Assembly (NCBI RefSeq): GCF_048569485.1
Contig: NW_027442244.1
Coordinates: 186,001 to 250,000, forward strand
Reading direction: 5' to 3'
From: Anomaloglossus baeobatrachus
Taxonomy: Eukaryota; Chordata; Amphibia; Anura; Aromobatidae
Length of the DNA stretch: 64,000 nt
The notes under the pieces are model-generated. The model saw nothing but the letters and a program-made list of their open reading frames with translations, made no database searches and was not told where the DNA came from. Position 1 is the first letter of the stretch; the number at the start of each line of letters is the position of its first letter. A program made the translations under genes and the position numbers. This document shows, piece by piece, positions 20,961 to 34,666 of the stretch.

Positions 20961-22296
20961 AACCAGAATTGGTTTGGGCCTCGAGTGGCACCCTGGCCTA
21001 TGCCGGACACATCTTAGGGAGAGAGAGCGAGAGGGAGACAAACCCACGCCTACAGAAGACATTTTGTCACCCAAGCCAACCCTTGAAAAGGCTGCTTTGC
21101 AGAGCAAAAACAAGAAGAATGGTGCGTTTTGCAGCCGCCGCCCCCCACTGCAATGAATCTGAATAACTCCTCCTTTAGGGCGCAAGCAACTCCCCTCCCC
21201 CTTGCAGTCTTTCCAATTCACGATACAAAAAGACGGACAGGACAGGTTGCCTGACTTTCCGTCACTGCCACCCTTTGCCATCCTTACCCGTAGAAAGCCC
21301 TTTCATCATCCCCAAACCCTAATCTTTTCCCTTTCCTTCCCAGCCCCCAAACCCTGCCCTCTGTACCCTTCTCACCACCCGCATCCCTTCTCCTGTCATC
21401 CCCCTACCACCCGGGAAAAAAAGAGCTTGCCCCCTCCTTACACTAGCCCACCCTCCCACCCAAAGAACAACTTCTGCTGCGCAGCTTGTTTTCTAGGCAG
21501 CAGCGCTATTGTGATGTCAGCGGGGGCATTGTGACAAGCCGCCAGTGTTCCGTCTCTTCATGTTGTGCACAGTTCAAACGGAAAATACATCAACAGGCAG
21601 ACTACAGAAAAGCTTACTATCAAAGGTTAGAGGGGGGCTTTCTCAGAGGGCTTTTTACAGTTTTTCTATTCCCAATTAGCCGTTTAAGTGTACTTATTGA
21701 AAGTAGTAATTCTTTCATAGGCCGCCCTTTCTTAGTATTTGACGTTCCTTATATTGCGGTATGAGGCTTCGCAGTAGGTTGCAAACATTCATCACCCATG
21801 ACTGTCCCCAATTGAGCTCAGAAGCTCAATGTCTATCATGACCTCTCTTTTAGAATGTCCAAGAGCAAGCAAACTATTCCTCCAGGAGAGGGCGCCAACA
21901 GACTACTAAAGAGATCATCATTACTCAAAGAAAACCCCAAAAACCAATGCATGATAGGAATAAACAGGTAACTTTCTTTGGAGTGGAAGCGGAGAGATCG
22001 CACCAGATGCCAATTCTAGATCTTATCACACCTGTGGTCACTGCAGCAGCATCAGCTGAATTCACTTTGTCCAAAAGGGATCTATTCCATTCAATTGCAC
22101 ATGATCTAGATTAGACTGACAACAAGATACTGCACGGGACATAGCAGAGTTGGTGAAGTTGAGTGGTGATGAGTTTGCTATTTGGATGAATAAAGCAAGT
22201 AAAAAGTGTGTTAGATAAAAATTCATTTCAATTCGCTAATCGGGCTAATATGAATCAGGTGAATCGAGTTCTGCTTTTGGAAACTGGGTTAAGAAG

Positions 22297-23288
22297 GGGT
22301 GCACCGTTCCTGGAGGTACTGCAATACCAGGTCAATGCGTGGAGTGGACAGAGCAAGCTCTTTTTCCATCTCCCTGTTCTAAAAATCCATTTAATATATG
22401 GTCCCCAGATAGGGGACGTATCAGATATTAAACTGATAAGAACAGATTTTTGATTTAATGAAGCTTTCCAAAGCACCACAAAAAATGCATGACCGAAGTC
22501 ACACCAAAAACAGTGCAAAGGCTAGGATTCGTGTGGACCCCACCGTGAGGAGAGGGTCCCCAAAAATCAACCCTGTCCCTCCGAGCCAGAAGGCCACAGC
22601 AAGGGTCAGGGATCTTCGGTGCTCCCCCAAGCCGAAGCCTGGTTGAGCCTTGTCGTTGCTCCCAGCGTCCACCCAGGCATTTTACCCAAGTGGAGTAGAG
22701 AGCTACTAGTTGTTGGTTTCGCAGCCGAAACTGCCCGGACCGTCAACCGGTGTTGGTTTCTCAGCCCAAGGCTAACCGGACCTCCAACCGGGTGTTGGTT
22801 TCTCAGCCGAAGCTGACCCAGACCTCCAACCGGGTGTTGGTTTCTCAGCCGAAGCTGACCCGGACCTCCAACCGGGTGTTAGTTTCTCAGCCCAAAGCTG
22901 ACCAGACCTCCGACCGGGATTATAAAAATTTCCCTTCCTAGCCAGAAGGCCGGGATAGGGTAATATGCTCAAAAAGTATGAAAAGGCAAGGTACGGTGTG
23001 CTACAGAGCCCAAGGCTTGCCGGGGTCCCAAGCCAGCAAGCTCAGACTCACTCAAGGGTCGTCAGTCCTGGGGCACGTTGTACCATAGCCCCCCATCCTT
23101 ACTCAGTCTAATAGCCTCGATCCTGGTAGGGCCATGTTTTCCACTAGATGAATATACTATCCACCCAGAGTACTAGCAAGCGCAACCTTCCAGTGTGCAT
23201 TGTATCATTGTACTAAGGTGGCCTGGAGCTTAAACCACCTCTTCGAACAACACTACACTTGATCTTAGCCAAAAGGCCGAGAAGCGAT
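22297..23288 (-). pseudogene. U2 snRNA gene split by U2-SINE (unit 12)
   Basis: U2 nt 1-37 at 23252-23288, nt 38-188 at 22297-22447. Confidence 0.93.
22448..23251 (-). mobile_element. U2-SINE, type 2 (804 bp)
   Basis: Matches the copy at 11651-12454 with no difference noticed; four 42-bp repeats at 22751-22918. Confidence 0.83.
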
Positions 23289-24624
23289 AACCAGAATTGG
23301 TTTGGGCCTCGAGTGGCACCCTGGCCTATGCCGGACACATCTTAGGGAGAGAGAGCGAGAGGGAGACAAACCCACGCCTACAGAAGACATTTTGTCACCC
23401 AAGCCAACCCTTGAAAAGGCTGCTTTGCAGAGCAAAAACAAGAAGAATGGTGCGTTTTGCAGCCGCCGCCCCCCACTGCAATGAATCTGAATAACTCCTC
23501 CTTTAGGGCGCAAGCAACTCCCCTCCCCCTTGCAGTCTTTCCAATTCACGATACAAAAAGACGGACAGGACAGGTTGCCTGACTTTCCGTCACTGCCACC
23601 CTTTGCCATCCTTACCCGTAGAAAGCCCTTTCATCATCCCCAAACCCTAATCTTTTCCCTTTCCTTCCCAGCCCCCAAACCCTGCCCTCTGTACCCTTCT
23701 CACCACCCGCATCCCTTCTCCTGTCATCCCCCTACCACCCGGGAAAAAAAGAGCTTGCCCCCTCCTTACACTAGCCCACCCTCCCACCCAAAGAACAACT
23801 TCTGCTGCGCAGCTTGTTTTCTAGGCAGCAGCGCTATTGTGATGTCAGCGGGGGCATTGTGACAAGCCGCCAGTGTTCCGTCTCTTCATGTTGTGCACAG
23901 TTCAAACGGAAAATACATCAACAGGCAGACTACAGAAAAGCTTACTATCAAAGGTTAGAGGGGGGCTTTCTCAGAGGGCTTTTTACAGTTTTTCTATTCC
24001 CAATTAGCCGTTTAAGTGTACTTATTGAAAGTAGTAATTCTTTCATAGGCCGCCCTTTCTTAGTATTTGACGTTCCTTATATTGCGGTATGAGGCTTCGC
24101 AGTAGGTTGCAAACATTCATCACCCATGACTGTCCCCAATTGAGCTCAGAAGCTCAATGTCTATCATGACCTCTCTTTTAGAATGTCCAAGAGCAAGCAA
24201 ACTATTCCTCCAGGAGAGGGCGCCAACAGACTACTAAAGAGATCATCATTACTCAAAGAAAACCCCAAAAACCAATGCATGATAGGAATAAACAGGTAAC
24301 TTTCTTTGGAGTGGAAGCGGAGAGATCGCACCAGATGCCAATTCTAGATCTTATCACACCTGTGGTCACTGCAGCAGCATCAGCTGAATTCACTTTGTCC
24401 AAAAGGGATCTATTCCATTCAATTGCACATGATCTAGATTAGACTGACAACAAGATACTGCACGGGACATAGCAGAGTTGGTGAAGTTGAGTGGTGATGA
24501 GTTTGCTATTTGGATGAATAAAGCAAGTAAAAAGTGTGTTAGATAAAAATTCATTTCAATTCGCTAATCGGGCTAATATGAATCAGGTGAATCGAGTTCT
24601 GCTTTTGGAAACTGGGTTAAGAAG

Positions 24625-25629
24625 GGGTGCACCGTTCCTGGAGGTACTGCAATACCAGGTCAATGCGTGGAGTGGACAGAGCAAGCTCTTTTTCCATCTC
24701 CCTGTTCTAAAAATCCATTTAATATATGGTCCTCAGATAGGGGACGTATCAGATATTAAACTGATAAGAACAGATTTTTGATTTAATGAAGCTTTCCAAA
24801 GCACCGCAAAAAATGCATGACCGAAGTCACACCAAAAACAGTGCAAAGGCTAGGATTCGTGTGGACCCCTCCGTGAGGAGAGGGTCCCCAAAAATCAACC
24901 CCGTCCCTCCGAGCCAGAAGGCCACAGCAAGGGTCAGGGATCTTCGGTGCTCCCCCAAGCCGAAGCCTGGTTGAGCCTTGTCGTTGCTCCCAGCGTCCAC
25001 CCAGGCATCTTACCCAAGTGGAGTAGAGAGCTACTAGTTGTTGGTTTCGCAGCCGAAACTGCCCGGACCGTCAACCGGTGTTGGTTTCTCAGCCCAAGGC
25101 TAACCGGACCTCCAACCGGGTGTTGGTTTCTCAGCCGAAGCTGACCCGGACCTCCAACCGGGTGTTGGTTTCTCAGCCGAAGCTGACCCAGACCTCCAAC
25201 CGGGTGTTGGTTTCTCAGCCGAAGCTGACCCGGACCTCCAACCGGGTGTTGGTTTCTCAGCCCAAAGCTGAACGGACCTCCGACCATGATTATAAAAATT
25301 TCCCTTCCTAGCCAGAAGGCCGGGATAGAGCAATATGCTCAGAAAGTATGAAAGGGCAAGGTACGGTGTGCTACAGAGCCCAAGGCTCGCCGGGGTCCCA
25401 AGCCAGCAAGCTCAGACTCACTCCAGGGTCGTCAGTCCTGGGGCACATTGCACCATAGCCCCCACACTTACTCAGTCTAATAGCCTCGATCCTGGTAGGG
25501 CCATGTTTTCCTCTAGATGAATATACTATACATCAAGAGTACTAGCAAGCGCAACCTTCCAGTGTGCATTGCATCTGCCGAGCCTCACAGATCCTACACT
25601 TGATCTTAGCCAAAAGGCCGAGAAGCGAT
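24625..25629 (-). pseudogene. U2 snRNA gene split by U2-SINE (unit 13)
   Basis: U2 nt 1-37 at 25593-25629, nt 38-188 at 24625-24775. Nucleotide 37 is altered (plus-strand C at 25593), and the 3' half has a change near 24732 in stem-loop II (TCCTCAG for TCCCCAG). Confidence 0.92.
24776..25592 (-). mobile_element. U2-SINE, type 3 (817 bp) with a different 5' end
   Basis: Five 42-bp repeats (25079-25288). The sequence mixes type 1 and type 2 marker bases. It lacks the terminal hairpin block found in the other copies: after GTGTGCATTGCATC it ends CTGCCGAGCCTCACAGAT at U2. CACAGAT resembles AACAGAT of the target, suggesting a 6-bp target duplication (ACAGAT). Probably a separate, 5'-shortened insertion. 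Confidence 0.8.
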
Positions 25630-26965
25630 AACCAGAATTGGTTTGGGCCTCGAGTGGCACCCTGGCCTATGCCGGACACATCTTAGGGAGAGAGAGCGAG
25701 AGGGAGACAAACCCACGCCTACAGAAGACATTTTGTCACCCAAGCCAACCCTTGAAAAGGCTGCTTTGCAGAGCAAAAACAAGAAGAATGGTGCGTTTTG
25801 CAGCCGCCGCCCCCCACTGCAATGAATCTGAATAACTCCTCCTTTAGGGCGCAAGCAACTCCCCTCCCCCTTGCAGTCTTTCCAATTCACGATACAAAAA
25901 GACGGACAGGACAGGTTGCCTGACTTTCCGTCACTGCCACCCTTTGCCATCCTTACCCGTAGAAAGCCCTTTCATCATCCCCAAACCCTAATCTTTTCCC
26001 TTTCCTTCCCAGCCCCCAAACCCTGCCCTCTGTACCCTTCTCACCACCCGCATCCCTTCTCCTGTCATCCCCCTACCACCCGGGAAAAAAAGAGCTTGCC
26101 CCCTCCTTACACTAGCCCACCCTCCCACCCAAAGAACAACTTCTGCTGCGCAGCTTGTTTTCTAGGCAGCAGCGCTATTGTGATGTCAGCGGGGGCATTG
26201 TGACAAGCCGCCAGTGTTCCGTCTCTTCATGTTGTGCACAGTTCAAACGGAAAATACATCAACAGGCAGACTACAGAAAAGCTTACTATCAAAGGTTAGA
26301 GGGGGGCTTTCTCAGAGGGCTTTTTACAGTTTTTCTATTCCCAATTAGCCGTTTAAGTGTACTTATTGAAAGTAGTAATTCTTTCATAGGCCGCCCTTTC
26401 TTAGTATTTGACGTTCCTTATATTGCGGTATGAGGCTTCGCAGTAGGTTGCAAACATTCATCACCCATGACTGTCCCCAATTGAGCTCAGAAGCTCAATG
26501 TCTATCATGACCTCTCTTTTAGAATGTCCAAGAGCAAGCAAACTATTCCTCCAGGAGAGGGCGCCAACAGACTACTAAAGAGATCATCATTACTCAAAGA
26601 AAACCCCAAAAACCAATGCATGATAGGAATAAACAGGTAACTTTCTTTGGAGTGGAAGCGGAGAGATCGCACCAGATGCCAATTCTAGATCTTATCACAC
26701 CTGTGGTCACTGCAGCAGCATCAGCTGAATTCACTTTGTCCAAAAGGGATCTATTCCATTCAATTGCACATGATCTAGATTAGACTGACAACAAGATACT
26801 GCACGGGACATAGCAGAGTTGGTGAAGTTGAGTGGTGATGAGTTTGCTATTTGGATGAATAAAGCAAGTAAAAAGTGTGTTAGATAAAAATTCATTTCAA
26901 TTCGCTAATCGGGCTAATATGAATCAGGTGAATCGAGTTCTGCTTTTGGAAACTGGGTTAAGAAG

Positions 26966-27957
26966 GGGTGCACCGTTCCTGGAGGTACTGCAATACCAGG
27001 TCAATGCGTGGAGTGGACAGAGCAAGCTCTTTTTCCATCTCCCTGTTCTAAAAATCCATTTAATATATGGTCCCCAGATAGGGGACGTATCAGATATTAA
27101 ACTGATAAGAACAGATTTTTGATTTAATGAAGCTTTCCAAAGCACCACAAAAAATGCATGACCGAAGTCACACCAAAAACAGTGCAAAGGCTAGGATTCG
27201 TGTGGACCCCACCGTGAGGAGAGGGTCCCCAAAAATCAACCCTGTCCCTCCGAGCCAGAAGGCCACAGCAAGGGTCAGGGATCTTCGGTGCTCCCCCAAG
27301 CCGAAGCCTGGTTGAGCCTTGTCGTTGCTCCCAGCGTCCACCCAGGCATCTTACCCAAGTGGAGTAGAGAGCTACTAGTTGTTGGTTTCGCAGCCGAAAC
27401 TGCCCGGACCGTCAACCGGTGTTGGTTTCTCAGCCCAAGGCTAACCGGACCTCCAACCGGGTGTTGGTTTCTCAGCCGAAGCTGACCCAGACCTCCAACC
27501 GGGTGTTGGTTTCTCAGCCGAAGCTGACCCGGACCTCCAACCGGGTGTTAGTTTCTCAGCCCAAAGCTGACCAGACCTCCGACCGGGATTATAAAAATTT
27601 CCCTTCCTAGCCAGAAGGCCTGGATAGGGTAATATGCTCAAAAAGTATGAAAAGGCAAGGTACCGTGTGCTACAGAGCCCAAGGCTTGCCGGGGTCCCAA
27701 GCCAGCAAGCTCAGACTCACTCCAGGGTCGTCAGTCCTGGGGCACGTTGTACCATAGCCCCCCATCCTTACTCAGTCTAATAGCCTCGATCCTGGTAGGG
27801 CCATGTTTTCCACTAGATGAATATACTATCCACCCAGAGTACTAGCAAGCGCAACCTTCCAGTGTGCATTGAATCATTGTACTAAGGTGGCCTGGAGCTT
27901 AAACCACCTCTTCGAACAACACTACACTTGATCTTAGCCAAAAGGCCGAGAAGCGAT
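26966..27957 (-). pseudogene. U2 snRNA gene split by U2-SINE (unit 14)
   Basis: U2 nt 1-37 at 27921-27957, nt 38-188 at 26966-27116. The upstream spacer carries T at 28236 (GGACTGGAC), shared only with unit 16. Confidence 0.93.
27117..27920 (-). mobile_element. U2-SINE, type 2 (804 bp)
   Basis: Four 42-bp repeats (27420-27587). Has the private bases AGGCCTGGATAG (about 27617-27628) and GGTACCGTG, both also found in the mosaic copy at 30969-31769. Confidence 0.83.
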
Positions 27958-29293
27958 AACCAGAATTGGTTTGGGCCTCGAGTGGCACCCTGGCCTATGC
28001 CGGACACATCTTAGGGAGAGAGAGCGAGAGGGAGACAAACCCACGCCTACAGAAGACATTTTGTCACCCAAGCCAACCCTTGAAAAGGCTGCTTTGCAGA
28101 GCAAAAACAAGAAGAATGGTGCGTTTTGCAGCCGCCGCCCCCCACTGCAATGAATCTGAATAACTCCTCCTTTAGGGCGCAAGCAACTCCCCTCCCCCTT
28201 GCAGTCTTTCCAATTCACGATACAAAAAGACGGACTGGACAGGTTGCCTGACTTTCCGTCACTGCCACCCTTTGCCATCCTTACCCGTAGAAAGCCCTTT
28301 CATCATCCCCAAACCCTAATCTTTTCCCTTTCCTTCCCAGCCCCCAAACCCTGCCCTCTGTACCCTTCTCACCACCCGCATCCCTTCTCCTGTCATCCCC
28401 CTACCACCCGGGAAAAAAAGAGCTTGCCCCCTCCTTACACTAGCCCACCCTCCCACCCAAAGAACAACTTCTGCTGCGCAGCTTGTTTTCTAGGCAGCAG
28501 CGCTATTGTGATGTCAGCGGGGGCATTGTGACAAGCCGCCAGTGTTCCGTCTCTTCATGTTGTGCACAGTTCAAACGGAAAATACATCAACAGGCAGACT
28601 ACAGAAAAGCTTACTATCAAAGGTTAGAGGGGGGCTTTCTCAGAGGGCTTTTTACAGTTTTTCTATTCCCAATTAGCCGTTTAAGTGTACTTATTGAAAG
28701 TAGTAATTCTTTCATAGGCCGCCCTTTCTTAGTATTTGACGTTCCTTATATTGCGGTATGAGGCTTCGCAGTAGGTTGCAAACATTCATCACCCATGACT
28801 GTCCCCAATTGAGCTCAGAAGCTCAATGTCTATCATGACCTCTCTTTTAGAATGTCCAAGAGCAAGCAAACTATTCCTCCAGGAGAGGGCGCCAACAGAC
28901 TACTAAAGAGATCATCATTACTCAAAGAAAACCCCAAAAACCAATGCATGATAGGAATAAACAGGTAACTTTCTTTGGAGTGGAAGCGGAGAGATCGCAC
29001 CAGATGCCAATTCTAGATCTTATCACACCTGTGGTCACTGCAGCAGCATCAGCTGAATTCACTTTGTCCAAAAGGGATCTATTCCATTCAATTGCACATG
29101 ATCTAGATTAGACTGACAACAAGATACTGCACGGGACATAGCAGAGTTGGTGAAGTTGAGTGGTGATGAGTTTGCTATTTGGATGAATAAAGCAAGTAAA
29201 AAGTGTGTTAGATAAAAATTCATTTCAATTCGCTAATCGGGCTAATATGAATCAGGTGAATCGAGTTCTGCTTTTGGAAACTGGGTTAAGAAG

Positions 29294-29481
29294 GGGTGCA
29301 CCGTTCCTGGAGGTACTGCAATACCAGGTCAATGCGTGGAGTGGACAGAGCAAGCTCTTTTTCCATCTCCCTGTTCTAAAAATCCATTTAATATATGGTC
29401 CCCAGATAGGGGACGTATCAGATATTAAACTGATAAGAACAGATACTACACTTGATCTTAGCCAAAAGGCCGAGAAGCGAT
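29294..29481 (-). ncRNA. U2 spliceosomal snRNA, unit 15, intact
   Basis: 3' box 29267-29281, candidate PSE 29525-29543. Flanked on both sides by SINE-split units. Confidence 0.95.
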
Positions 29482-30817
29482 AACCAGAATTGGTTTGGGC
29501 CTCGAGTGGCACCCTGGCCTATGCCGGACACATCTTAGGGAGAGAGAGCGAGAGGGAGACAAACCCACGCCTACAGAAGACATTTTGTCACCCAAGCCAA
29601 CCCTTGAAAAGGCTGCTTTGCAGAGCAAAAACAAGAAGAATGGTGCGTTTTGCAGCCGCCGCCCCCCACTGCAATGAATCTGAATAACTCCTCCTTTAGG
29701 GCGCAAGCAACTCCCCTCCCCCTTGCAGTCTTTCCAATTCACGATACAAAAAGACGGACAGGACAGGTTGCCTGACTTTCCGTCACTGCCACCCTTTGCC
29801 ATCCTTACCCGTAGAAAGCCCTTTCATCATCCCCAAACCCTAATCTTTTCCCTTTCCTTCCCAGCCCCCAAACCCTGCCCTCTGTACCCTTCTCACCACC
29901 CGCATCCCTTCTCCTGTCATCCCCCTACCACCCGGGAAAAAAAGAGCTTGCCCCCTCCTTACACTAGCCCACCCTCCCACCCAAAGAACAACTTCTGCTG
30001 CGCAGCTTGTTTTCTAGGCAGCAGCGCTATTGTGATGTCAGCGGGGGCATTGTGACAAGCCGCCAGTGTTCCGTCTCTTCATGTTGTGCACAGTTCAAAC
30101 GGAAAATACATCAACAGGCAGACTACAGAAAAGCTTACTATCAAAGGTTAGAGGGGGGCTTTCTCAGAGGGCTTTTTACAGTTTTTCTATTCCCAATTAG
30201 CCGTTTAAGTGTACTTATTGAAAGTAGTAATTCTTTCATAGGCCGCCCTTTCTTAGTATTTGACGTTCCTTATATTGCGGTATGAGGCTTCGCAGTAGGT
30301 TGCAAACATTCATCACCCATGACTGTCCCCAATTGAGCTCAGAAGCTCAATGTCTATCATGACCTCTCTTTTAGAATGTCCAAGAGCAAGCAAACTATTC
30401 CTCCAGGAGAGGGCGCCAACAGACTACTAAAGAGATCATCATTACTCAAAGAAAACCCCAAAAACCAATGCATGATAGGAATAAACAGGTAACTTTCTTT
30501 GGAGTGGAAGCGGAGAGATCGCACCAGATGCCAATTCTAGATCTTATCACACCTGTGGTCACTGCAGCAGCATCAGCTGAATTCACTTTGTCCAAAAGGG
30601 ATCTATTCCATTCAATTGCACATGATCTAGATTAGACTGACAACAAGATACTGCACGGGACATAGCAGAGTTGGTGAAGTTGAGTGGTGATGAGTTTGCT
30701 ATTTGGATGAATAAAGCAAGTAAAAAGTGTGTTAGATAAAAATTCATTTCAATTCGCTAATCGGGCTAATATGAATCAGGTGAATCGAGTTCTGCTTTTG
30801 GAAACTGGGTTAAGAAG

Positions 30818-31806
30818 GGGTGCACCGTTCCTGGAGGTACTGCAATACCAGGTCAATGCGTGGAGTGGACAGAGCAAGCTCTTTTTCCATCTCCCTGTTC
30901 TAAAAATCCATTTAATATATGGTCCCCAGATAGGGGACGTATCAGATATTAAACTGATAAGAACAGATTTGATTTAATGAAGCTTTCCAAAGCACCGCAA
31001 AAATGCATGACCGAAGTCACACCAAAAACAGTGCAAAGGCTAGGATTCGTGTGGACCCCTCCGTGAGAAGAGGATCCCCAAAAATCAACCCCGTCCCTCC
31101 GAGCCAGAAGGCCACAGCGAGGGTCAGGGATCTTCGGTGCTCCCCCAAGCCGAAGCCTGGTTGAGCCTTGTTGTTGCTCCCAGCGTCCACCGAGGCATCT
31201 TACCCAAGTGGAGTAGGGAGCTACTAGTCGTTGGTTTCGCAGCCGAGACTGCCCGGACCGTCAACCGGTGTTGGTTTCTCAGCCCAAGGCTGACCGGACC
31301 TCCAACCGGGTGTTGGTTTCTCAGCCCAAGGCTGACCGGACCTCCAACCGGGTGTTGGTTTCTCAGCCCAAAGCTGACCGGACCTCCGACCGGGTGTTAG
31401 TTTCTCAGCCCAAAGCTGACCAGACCTCCGACCGGGATTATAAAAATTTCCCTTCCTAGCCAGAAGGCCTGGATAGGGTAATATGCTCAAAAAGTATGAA
31501 AAGGCAAGGTACCGTGTGCTACAGAGCCCAAGGCTTGCCGGGGTCCCAAGCCAGCAAGCTCAGACTCACTCCAGGGTCGTCAGTCCTGGGGCACGTTGTA
31601 CCATAGCCCCCCATCCTTACTCAGTCTAATAGCCTCGATCCTGGTAGGGCCATGTTTTCCACTAGATGAATATACTATCCACCCAGAGTACTAGCAAGCG
31701 CAACCTTCCAGTGTGCATTGAATCATTGTACTAAGGTGGCCTGGAGCTTAAACCACCTCTTCGAACAACACTACACTTGATCTTAGCCAAAAGGCCGAGA
31801 AGCGAT
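30818..31806 (-). pseudogene. U2 snRNA gene split by U2-SINE (unit 16)
   Basis: U2 nt 1-37 at 31770-31806, nt 38-188 at 30818-30968. The upstream spacer has the unit-14 variant at 32085. Confidence 0.93.
30969..31769 (-). mobile_element. U2-SINE, mosaic of type 1 and type 2 (801 bp)
   Basis: The left part to about 31394 has type 1 bases (CACCGAGGCATC, GAGTAGGGAGC) and the short T run of the 842-bp copies. From 31395 it has type 2 bases, including those private to the copy at 27117-27920. Of the four repeats (31269-31436), the third is a type 1 last repeat and the fourth a type 2 last repeat. The junction therefore lies inside the minisatellite. Confidence 0.85.
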
Positions 31807-33142
31807 AACCAGAATTGGTTTGGGCCTCGAGTGGCACCCTGGCCTATGCCGGACACATCTTAGGGAGAGAGAGCGAGAGGGAGACAAACCCACGCCTACA
31901 GAAGACATTTTGTCACCCAAGCCAACCCTTGAAAAGGCTGCTTTGCAGAGCAAAAACAAGAAGAATGGTGCGTTTTGCAGCCGCCGCCCCCCACTGCAAT
32001 GAATCTGAATAACTCCTCCTTTAGGGCGCAAGCAACTCCCCTCCCCCTTGCAGTCTTTCCAATTCACGATACAAAAAGACGGACTGGACAGGTTGCCTGA
32101 CTTTCCGTCACTGCCACCCTTTGCCATCCTTACCCGTAGAAAGCCCTTTCATCATCCCCAAACCCTAATCTTTTCCCTTTCCTTCCCAGCCCCCAAACCC
32201 TGCCCTCTGTACCCTTCTCACCACCCGCATCCCTTCTCCTGTCATCCCCCTACCACCCGGGAAAAAAAGAGCTTGCCCCCTCCTTACACTAGCCCACCCT
32301 CCCACCCAAAGAACAACTTCTGCTGCGCAGCTTGTTTTCTAGGCAGCAGCGCTATTGTGATGTCAGCGGGGGCATTGTGACAAGCCGCCAGTGTTCCGTC
32401 TCTTCATGTTGTGCACAGTTCAAACGGAAAATACATCAACAGGCAGACTACAGAAAAGCTTACTATCAAAGGTTAGAGGGGGGCTTTCTCAGAGGGCTTT
32501 TTACAGTTTTTCTATTCCCAATTAGCCGTTTAAGTGTACTTATTGAAAGTAGTAATTCTTTCATAGGCCGCCCTTTCTTAGTATTTGACGTTCCTTATAT
32601 TGCGGTATGAGGCTTCGCAGTAGGTTGCAAACATTCATCACCCATGACTGTCCCCAATTGAGCTCAGAAGCTCAATGTCTATCATGACCTCTCTTTTAGA
32701 ATGTCCAAGAGCAAGCAAACTATTCCTCCAGGAGAGGGCGCCAACAGACTACTAAAGAGATCATCATTACTCAAAGAAAACCCCAAAAACCAATGCATGA
32801 TAGGAATAAACAGGTAACTTTCTTTGGAGTGGAAGCGGAGAGATCGCACCAGATGCCAATTCTAGATCTTATCACACCTGTGGTCACTGCAGCAGCATCA
32901 GCTGAATTCACTTTGTCCAAAAGGGATCTATTCCATTCAATTGCACATGATCTAGATTAGACTGACAACAAGATACTGCACGGGACATAGCAGAGTTGGT
33001 GAAGTTGAGTGGTGATGAGTTTGCTATTTGGATGAATAAAGCAAGTAAAAAGTGTGTTAGATAAAAATTCATTTCAATTCGCTAATCGGGCTAATATGAA
33101 TCAGGTGAATCGAGTTCTGCTTTTGGAAACTGGGTTAAGAAG

Positions 33143-33330
33143 GGGTGCACCGTTCCTGGAGGTACTGCAATACCAGGTCAATGCGTGGAGTGGACAGAGC
33201 AAGCTCTTTTTCCATCTCCCTGTTCTAAAAATCCATTTAATATATGGTCCCCAGATAGGGGACGTATCAGATATTAAACTGATAAGAACAGATACTACAC
33301 TTGATCTTAGCCAAAAGGCCGAGAAGCGAT
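33143..33330 (-). ncRNA. U2 spliceosomal snRNA, unit 17, intact
   Basis: 3' box 33116-33130, candidate PSE 33374-33392. Confidence 0.95.
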
Positions 33331-34666
33331 AACCAGAATTGGTTTGGGCCTCGAGTGGCACCCTGGCCTATGCCGGACACATCTTAGGGAGAGAGAGCGA
33401 GAGGGAGACAAACCCACGCCTACAGAAGACATTTTGTCACCCAAGCCAACCCTTGAAAAGGCTGCTTTGCAGAGCAAAAACAAGAAGAATGGTGCGTTTT
33501 GCAGCCGCCGCCCCCCACTGCAATGAATCTGAATAACTCCTCCTTTAGGGCGCAAGCAACTCCCCTCCCCCTTGCAGTCTTTCCAATTCACGATACAAAA
33601 AGACGGACAGGACAGGTTGCCTGACTTTCCGTCACTGCCACCCTTTGCCATCCTTACCCGTAGAAAGCCCTTTCATCATCCCCAAACCCTAATCTTTTCC
33701 CTTTCCTTCCCAGCCCCCAAACCCTGCCCTCTGTACCCTTCTCACCACCCGCATCCCTTCTCCTGTCATCCCCCTACCACCCGGGAAAAAAAGAGCTTGC
33801 CCCCTCCTTACACTAGCCCACCCTCCCACCCAAAGAACAACTTCTGCTGCGCAGCTTGTTTTCTAGGCAGCAGCGCTATTGTGATGTCAGCGGGGGCATT
33901 GTGACAAGCCGCCAGTGTTCCGTCTCTTCATGTTGTGCACAGTTCAAACGGAAAATACATCAACAGGCAGACTACAGAAAAGCTTACTATCAAAGGTTAG
34001 AGGGGGGCTTTCTCAGAGGGCTTTTTACAGTTTTTCTATTCCCAATTAGCCGTTTAAGTGTACTTATTGAAAGTAGTAATTCTTTCATAGGCCGCCCTTT
34101 CTTAGTATTTGACGTTCCTTATATTGCGGTATGAGGCTTCGCAGTAGGTTGCAAACATTCATCACCCATGACTGTCCCCAATTGAGCTCAGAAGCTCAAT
34201 GTCTATCATGACCTCTCTTTTAGAATGTCCAAGAGCAAGCAAACTATTCCTCCAGGAGAGGGCGCCAACAGACTACTAAAGAGATCATCATTACTCAAAG
34301 AAAACCCCAAAAACCAATGCATGATAGGAATAAACAGGTAACTTTCTTTGGAGTGGAAGCGGAGAGATCGCACCAGATGCCAATTCTAGATCTTATCACA
34401 CCTGTGGTCACTGCAGCAGCATCAGCTGAATTCACTTTGTCCAAAAGGGATCTATTCCATTCAATTGCACATGATCTAGATTAGACTGACAACAAGATAC
34501 TGCACGGGACATAGCAGAGTTGGTGAAGTTGAGTGGTGATGAGTTTGCTATTTGGATGAATAAAGCAAGTAAAAAGTGTGTTAGATAAAAATTCATTTCA
34601 ATTCGCTAATCGGGCTAATATGAATCAGGTGAATCGAGTTCTGCTTTTGGAAACTGGGTTAAGAAG

